A stretch of 64,000 nucleotides of DNA from Heterobasidion occidentale (taxonomy: Eukaryota > Basidiomycota > Agaricomycetes > Russulales > Bondarzewiaceae): NCBI GenBank assembly GCA_039111635.1, contig JBCAQO010000007.1:682001-746000 (forward strand), read 5' to 3'. This document shows, in pieces, positions 57,786 to 64,000 of the stretch. A program made the translations under genes and the position numbers. The notes under the pieces are model-generated. The model was not told the origin of the DNA. It ran no database searches and saw only the letters and a program-made list of their open reading frames with translations. The stretch's first letter is position 1, and each line of letters starts with the position of its first letter.

Positions 57786-58939
57786 TATGTACAGCGACGA
57801 TGCCGGTACAACGCCCGGGAGCCGGCTTTCGCTTCTCACGCGCTTGCTGCCTTCGAGTCCGACGTCCATCTTGAGCGACGTTTGTCCCAGCATGATGCAT
57901 GAGGTTCACCCACTTCTACCCTATGTGTTCTTCTCTGTATACGCCAGTTACCGTACGGGCGATGTGCAGACGCCGAAGACCGCTCACGGGTTCGTACATG
58001 CGCGACGATCCAGATGATTGCTTGGACGCGGTCTCGGCGTCGCGTCCGATTTTGAGCGTGGAGAGATGCGATGCGTGTCGACGTTCGAGCGCAAAGCGAG
58101 GGTCGGAAGTCTAGGGATCCGAGGTGATACGCGTCTCTCTATCGATTGCGTCCTCGATCGTCAGGCATTGCCATCTTCCGCCGACAGCCCTCTTCCCGAC
58201 GAGGGCCGCCTCGCGTTCGTAGGATACGAGCAGCGAAGCACATGCTGCCTGCTGGTGACCTCACACCGATCCGCGGTGAGTCCCACCTATGCATCCATCT
58301 CCTGTGTCGACTGTTGAGAATCCGTCGTTGCGGCCGACGATCGAAATTTCAGAGTATTTGACGGTCTATGTTTGGAATGAAAGCTGCGTTTTGGCATGCA
58401 TATGGGCCGAGACTGGATACAGAATGCGAAAGGAGACCGAACACACAGGAGAGAAAGAGCGAAAGAGGAAGAGAAGAAAGGAAGAAGAGAAGAAAGAGAG
58501 AGATCAGGGAACCCTGCAAGGCGCAAGGCAAACGTCTGTCCACATCCAGAGTCTGTGCGTATCTGTCCACATCCAAACGATTCTGTCCGTATCCGTATAT
58601 CCGAGTCCGTCGTCCGCGCGCAGATCCCCATGCTCCTTCCGCGCCGGATCCCCCGGCCGCCTCGAGCCCCGGCGTGTTTCGAAAGAAAGAACGCAGACGT
58701 GGTGCTCGCGAAACACCCCGCCCCCGTCCTCCCCCCCTAGCACCCCGGCACCCACCACCCACCGTCCACCACTCAACACCCAGCAACGACATTTCCCTGT
58801 GAGCGTGCACATCGGGGTCAGCCAGCGCTCCCGTGTGGGTGGCAGCAACAAAAGGGAGACCAACCTGCGCCCGTTCGCCTCCGCCTCGCCTCGCCCCGAC
58901 AGAGCGCGACGTCAGGACGCCTGGAACTCCCCACGCGCG

Positions 58940-59960
58940 GATGCAAGCTCTGGCCAGCCCCCACCCGACACGCCGGTCGCCCCAGGCGCCCCACTGCCCC
59001 GCCCCGCCCTCTTATTCGTCTTCATACGCACGCATACATCCGTGTCTGTTCTATCACGCATGCGCCGGTCAGCACGCAGAGCGGCACGACATCGACGGAG
59101 GGACTCACGGTCGTGGCGCCGACAGCGCGTAGAACGTTGAGGAAAGACCGAAGACGCCCGAACGCGAACTCCCCACGCGCAGATGCAAGCTCTGGCCAGC
59201 CCACACCGTACACGCACGTCGCTCCAACCGCCCTTGCGCTTCACTGACCTTCCCCGTATGCATACACCTGTCTTTGTCCTGTGATATAACTGATCAGATG
59301 ATGAAGAACAAATCCAGGCCGAGGAACTCACGATCGTGGTCACCACAGACCGTTCAAGAATGGCTGAAGACGCTAGCACGCCAGAACTCCTCACGCGCAG
59401 ATGCAAGCTCTGGCCAGCCCACACCCGACACGCACGTCGCCCCAGACGCCCTACCGCCCTGTCCGCCGTCCTCTTCGTACATGTAGACCTATGGCACATC
59501 AGGAATGCGATCACACACTTGGCCGCACGGACTTACTATCGTGGTCACGACAGACCGCTGAAGAAAGGCCGAAGACGCCCGAACGCCGAACTCCCCACGC
59601 GCAGATGCGAACCCTGTTCAGACCCCATCATACACGCACGTTGCTCCAATCGCCCTTGCACTTCATTGTCTTTCCCCGTACGTATGCACCTGTCTTTGTC
59701 CTATGTGGGCGATAAGAAAGGTGATGAAACGCTTCTACAGAGAGACTCACGATCATGATCTCGACGGAACGCTGTGCTCCCCTCGCGCAGATGCGAACTC
59801 TGGCCAGCCCACACCCGACACGAAGCTCGCCCCAGAAGTTCTCTTGCTTACCCTTTGTCTTCCTGCAACTACACCTGCATCCACCTCGTCTCCCCATACG
59901 TCCGCCCACACTTCGTCCTGTCCTCCGCGGTCGTTCCGGCCCGCCGGAATGCTAAGAAGA
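58940..59960. repeat. Five tandem units of about 190-240 bp
   Basis: Marked by GATGCAAGCTCTGGCCAG or close variants at 58940, 59182, 59400, 59604 (most diverged) and 59790. Same family as 46293-46870, including the last unit's end (CGGTCGTTCCGGCCCGCCGG), which is shared by both arrays. Confidence 0.8.
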
Positions 59961-60324
59961 AGAAAAAATCAAGTGCCCTTACCAAGACACGCAACCGAAG
60001 CCGTGTTCCCCGCTGTCCAATCTCCCAACAACAGGTCCCTCCTGGCCGAAGGCACTGCTACTGAAAAACAAAACGTCAAGGAACCTGACTTCCCACTTCT
60101 GCTACTTGACCTTCTACACCGCCGCCACCCCACCTGGAACCCCACGCCGACTTCGAACACAAAGCCCGCACTACCTCTCCTCGAGAACGCGAAACATCGA
60201 AGCGAAAGTAAGCAAAAATAGAAGGAAATTTACCACATTCGAACCCGTCTTCAATTATACTTACGACATCCACAGCATCCCCACCCGTCAAGCCCCCCAC
60301 CGTCTTGAACCATGGACCCCGCCC

Positions 60325-61982
60325 TCAAACACGCCGGAGCTTCTTCGTCGGACGGACTTCGCTTAGGTACTTGGCTTCTGAGGCTTCATCCACGCTCCTA
60401 CGCCTTTTGACTGAGACATGAGGCGTGCAACTCGATTCTCCTGGCTGAGGTTCGATAACTGTAGGACCACTCGGGACGGCAGCAGGCGACTTCAGTTCTG
60501 ATGTTGCCTGGAAAACTCTGGCCTTCTTAGCTGGGGGAGTCCATCCTAGTACCATTCCGTCGTCTGAGACTCTACGCCTCTTTGCTAGAACCTGTGTTTG
60601 AGTCATGGAGCCCAGTGCGCGTGCCTGATGTGCGGCCACGTTCGGAACCTTCGGAACGGTAAGAAGTGAGTACATGCTTAATTGCTGATGTCACCCTCGT
60701 AGCACGTACCTTGGAAGGAAGGGCCATGGTCCTCGCCTTCGACTCTTCTGAGATGGGTCTTGGGTTGGCGTCCGCTGGCATTGCTTTCGCCTTGCTGAAG
60801 AGCTCTCTTGCCCTCATCGCTCCTCCGGATACCACCCTCTGCATCACGTGGGACATCTTGCGCGACTTGTGCAGCTGAGACGGAAGCTGAGGGATGCCGA
60901 CGACGACCCATGGTTCGCCTTGGACTTCTGGCCCTGCTTCCTCCTCGACATCCTCCTCTTCGACGACTTCGAGCTTCTGTTCGAAGTAGCGGGCAGGATG
61001 GATTCTGGTTTTGTGCATCACGCTGACGCGGCGGCGAGATCTGCGCCGCTTTGGCCCTGGAGTCGACGGGTGGCGCAGCAAGGGAGAGTCTAGAACGAAG
61101 GAGGGGTCGGGCAGCCCTTCGTTTGATATCTGTCCGGATGGCTTCCTCTTCACCAGATTTCTCTCGTGCACCTGCTTGCCATTGAGCGCCGGTTTGGAGC
61201 CGAGGACAGGCCAAACCTTCTTGCCGGAGAGGTTGTAGATCTTGCGCGCAAGTGGCTTCGGTTCCGTGGAGACGGTCGGACCAACGGCGGGAACGGGAAC
61301 GGGGTACTCATCGTTCAACCTTTCTTCCCTTGCGACTACTGCAACCTCTACGCTCTGTGAGCCGTCTGCTACCGCCGTCGTCAAGTCCCAACTCGCGCAG
61401 CTTCTCTTTGATCGGCTCCGCTAGTACACCGTCCGGAGTCCCGTTGGCCTTGGGCTCCTCCAACTGACTGGGAGCCTTCGCGATTTGGTAGACATTGCGA
61501 TGGTCGACGAAAGTTGGCGCTTTTTCCCTGGACGCTGATAGCTTGGCGAGCCGCTGTGTCATGCGGCTGACCTCGTCGGTTTCGTTAGGGGTCTCGGCTT
61601 GGGCTTCGAGCGGGAGCAGGAAATGAACTTTGCGCTTCTTGGAGTCGTCGGGGGAGACCTCGCGCTGCGGCTCCCCGAGTTCGAAGCCTATGGCCTGCGT
61701 GAAATGCTCGCGCTCTGGCCCCATGCCGCTCTGAACCGAGAGGTTGATCGTGCTGTCCTTGGAGGGCATGGAGGGGCTGCTAGCGCGAAGACGCCACACT
61801 GGAGAGCGGTCAGTGTCGGGGTCGGAACAGTGGACGCGGCGGATCGATGTCGACTCACGCGGAGACAGCTCCATGAGCCTGGGCAGTATCGCCATGCCGT
61901 TGTAGACGCCCTTGGGCTTGGGCTTGTTTCCGCTGACCGCAGAACCAGCTGCGGTAGACGTACGCCTGAACGGAGAGAACAT
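60325..61982 (-). CDS. Charged, probably nuclear protein (paralogue F)
   Basis: Four exons (minus): 61982-61859, 61798-61430, 61365-60710, 60648-60325; introns of 60, 64 and 61 bp with good donors (GTGAGT, GTGTAC, GTACGT); 490 residues. MFSPFRRTSTAAG corresponds to the start of paralogue E. Shared blocks: GSQSVEV (E: DSQSVEE), ARKIYNLSGKKVWPV, HKTRIHPARYFEQKLEVVEEEDVEEE, GEPWVVVGIP, RVVSGGAMRARELFSKAKAM. The C-terminus has basic clusters (LAKRRRVSDD, PPAKKARV, VKRRRSVDE, PTKKLRRV) shared with the truncated copy at 44601 but not with E. No known domain; nuclear localisation is likely from the basic clusters. Confidence 0.75.
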
Positions 61983-62870
61983 CTTGGTCGAAGACGCTCG
62001 AAGATGGATGACGATGACGATGGTGCGAGGTCGCCGAGGACGATAGAAGGTGGTAAGAAGATGAAGGAGGAAGGGCTGGGGTGTATGGAGGATAGAAGGA
62101 TAGAAAAGTGATAAGAATTTGTTGAAAGTGTTCGATGAAGGTAGTGGTTGAAAGGCAAGTTTGGTTGGAGAGAGAGCGCGGTCGGGAGAAGGACCTTAGG
62201 TGCGTATATCAATCTTGACTTGCTTAGGCTAGACTGACGGCGTCGGGAATTTCCCCACCGTCTCTGCCGTCTCTGCTGGGAGAGGACGTCTTGTGTCGGT
62301 TCACGGTCGCCAGCAAGTGGTGAGCTCTTCTTTTTCTCATCGTATCTTTTGTTCTGATGTCTCTCAGCACACCTGTAATCCCCGCTGCTTTACTGCAGGA
62401 CTTGACACAAGTTTTGTATATACCATGAGTTAGGTATGTCAAAGGTCCTGGCAGCCCTATTTAAACCGCGCCTATAAAGAGGCTGACGTGTCCGGTCCTT
62501 GCTGAAATACACGGTAAAATTGTGGTTTACTGCACCGTTTTCTTTGGAGGGTGGCCAGGTCGCATTCACTGTTTGACTCACCGGCGCGATCATCTAGGTT
62601 TCGTTTACAAGCCAACCGGAGTGGCTTCTGACCAGACATATGTACCCCATAGCCAAGCTCGAACAACGTTCGAAGGACGTCCAGACCTCGGCGTGTGTCC
62701 ATTTATTTTGAAATCCTGAATGTTCAAACAGTGAGGGCTCATCCAACGAATTATCTATGACACTCTCGTACGTAGAGATATATTTTTCTAGTGAGCATCA
62801 TCAACGTGATGTCGTAAAGCCGCTCGATGAGTCCATGAAATACGGGACAGACTGCTCCATGTCCACCACA
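61983..62870. other. Intergenic
   Basis: Upstream region of paralogue F. Nothing recognised. Confidence 0.4.
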
Positions 62871-63950
62871 CTACCCAAACCAAGCAATCGATCTGCCTGC
62901 GGGCGTACCGGCCATCAAGCCCCTCCCAACCGGTGCACCTGTTCCTTCCTGGTCCACGCCCATGTCGAGACCTCTCTCCGACATTGCGAGTGAGCCACCC
63001 CCTACTTTCCATCCCCTGCTTTCGATCGACTGTAGAAAATCCGCCAGCTCCCTCTGCTCCTCTTCGTCGTCTCTCATCGGAGACGACTCGAGACATCCTC
63101 GGGAGCTGCTAGTAAACATAGAAGGCTCCCCTTCGAAGTCGATATCCATGCGCTCGCTCTCATCCTCCCTGAATGCGGTTCTGCGATCTTCCGCGAGCAT
63201 CTCTTCCGCGAAGTGCCTGGCCAAGTGTCGCGTAGACTCCTCCTCCTCGTCAACTTCCAACTCTGTCTCGCTTTCCCGCCCTTGTTCCTCAAGCTCTGCT
63301 TCGCTCTCCTGCTCGTTGTCCGCACACTGTTTCGCATTCTCCTGCTTACTTTCTGCGATCAGTCTCTGGCACTCCCGCATATCGTCCCACAGCGAGTCCA
63401 GATCGATGGGGTCTTCGACGGGAAGTGGGAGACTAGGCTGAGGTCCGAGACGTGGAAATATTACGTTGGGCGTGCGCGTTGCGTCGCCTTCAGTGGGAGG
63501 AAAAACTGCCGTGTGACGGCGCTGCCATGCAACACTGCGTGCGGAGCCGTCGTGGTGTATCTCGGGGTGGTGAGCCTGCTCGGATTCTGAAACATCTGTC
63601 AAGCAAGACGCTGATCCCGACTCCCGTACGGAGTCGGACTCGGACTCGGCGATCGTTGTCTGGCTCTCAGATACGTTCACGAGAGCAGAGAAGGGAGGGC
63701 GTGTGCCCGATGGACGACGTTTTGCCGGCTTCACTAGGACTGTGCTCATATCGGTGAGGCTGATTGCTGTCTGAAGAGGTGGGGCTGGAGGCGAAGAACA
63801 GACATCAACGGGCTGAGTCGCACCCACATTGGAACGGCTCTTACCGTTCTCGCTGGCCATATCTTTTAGACTGGAAGCCACGGAGTCTCTAGTCCCGAGC
63901 GCGGCGGTGTCGTCGCTAGGATCGTTTTGTGACTGGCAATTGGTAGACAT
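62871..63950 (-). CDS. Acidic hypothetical protein
   Basis: Single exon, 359 residues, ATG at 63950. It begins MSTNCQSQNDPSDD. Very rich in Glu, Ser and Asp; the middle (DSLWDDMRECQRLIAESKQENAKQ, then EQESEAELEEQGRESETELEVDEEEE) is likely a long charged helix or coiled coil. A second helix (STRHLARHFAEEMLAEDRRTAFREDESERMDID) follows, and the end is Gly-rich. No known domain. It sits upstream of the charged paralogue F on the same strand. Confidence 0.6.
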   Translation of the reverse strand: MSTNCQSQNDPSDDTAALGTRDSVASSLKDMASENGKSRSNVGATQPVDVCSSPPAPPLQTAISLTDMSTVLVKPAKRRPSGTRPPFSALVNVSESQTTIAESESDSVRESGSASCLTDVSESEQAHHPEIHHDGSARSVAWQRRHTAVFPPTEGDATRTPNVIFPRLGPQPSLPLPVEDPIDLDSLWDDMRECQRLIAESKQENAKQCADNEQESEAELEEQGRESETELEVDEEEESTRHLARHFAEEMLAEDRRTAFREDESERMDIDFEGEPSMFTSSSRGCLESSPMRDDEEEQRELADFLQSIESRGWKVGGGSLAMSERGLDMGVDQEGTGAPVGRGLMAGTPAGRSIAWFG

Positions 63951-64000
63951 TTTCGATGAGGGGTGTAGATGATCAGGGAGATAGACGCATGCCGAGTTAG

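Larger units (their letters stand above)
57662..60324. other. Intergenic with the family's downstream repeats (copy F)
   Basis: 57735-57785 is a GTC/TCG trinucleotide microsatellite in the presumed 3' UTR of the GC-rich gene. From 58330 rightwards the same order seen at 45.8-47.2 kb recurs: A/G-rich stretch (58435-58520), GTCTGTCCACATCC repeats (58533-58600), TTTCGAAAGAAAGAACGCAGAC core (58677), five units of about 190-240 bp (58940-59960), and the CAACAACAGGTCCCTCC block (about 60028). No gene supported. Confidence 0.5.

Noticed and set aside
60570..61385. Apparent frameshifts in paralogue F
   Set aside because: Introns of 64 bp (61366-61429) and 61 bp (60649-60709) with proper GT and AG ends restore one frame, so the gene is taken as intact.
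1..64000. tRNA, rRNA or other structural RNA genes
   Set aside because: None could be recognised on either strand by eye.

Overview
The window looks like nuclear DNA of an agaricomycete (mushroom- or polypore-type basidiomycete). Genes carry many 50-80 bp GT..AG introns. The families present are typical of that group: TPR-CHAT protein, FunK1 kinase, DUF6534 membrane protein, F-box-like proteins, seven-domain LysM protein, GH3 and GH78 secreted glycosidases, Ty3/gypsy elements. All intron and exon limits below were read by eye from splice signals and reading frame.

Layout. 1-7.2 kb: nested retroelements. A minus-strand Ty3/gypsy element (gag, pol) is cut inside its integrase zinc finger by the 3' end of a plus-strand LTR element. 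That element carries a dispersed motif array and a run of hairpins in its LTR. 7.5-23.3 kb: LysM protein, TPR-CHAT protein, secreted Ser/Ala/His-rich protein, GH3 beta-glucosidase, short-chain dehydrogenase. 24-32 kb: an intact F-box-like gene and a decayed neighbour copy, a small unknown gene, a GH78-type glycosidase. 32.7-34.9 kb: a decayed DUF6534 membrane protein gene.

35.2-41.7 kb is the most interesting part. Two UstYa-like (DUF3328) oxidase genes and one small membrane protein gene surround a 220-residue secreted precursor. The precursor has 14 tandem units ending in Arg-Arg, most reading DDEDLEKTLSFRR. This is the layout of a Kex2-processed, UstYa-modified RiPP (dikaritin-type) cluster: secretory precursor, Kex2 cutting at RR, oxidative modification of the released short cores in the secretory pathway. 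I do not know a described product with TLSF/TLDF/ILDF cores.

42-62 kb: three paralogous genes for fast-evolving, charged, probably nuclear proteins (one truncated), each followed downstream by the same ordered set of non-coding repeats. Between them lie a FunK1-type kinase gene with an in-frame stop and a GC-rich low-complexity gene. 62.9-64 kb: an acidic protein of unknown function.
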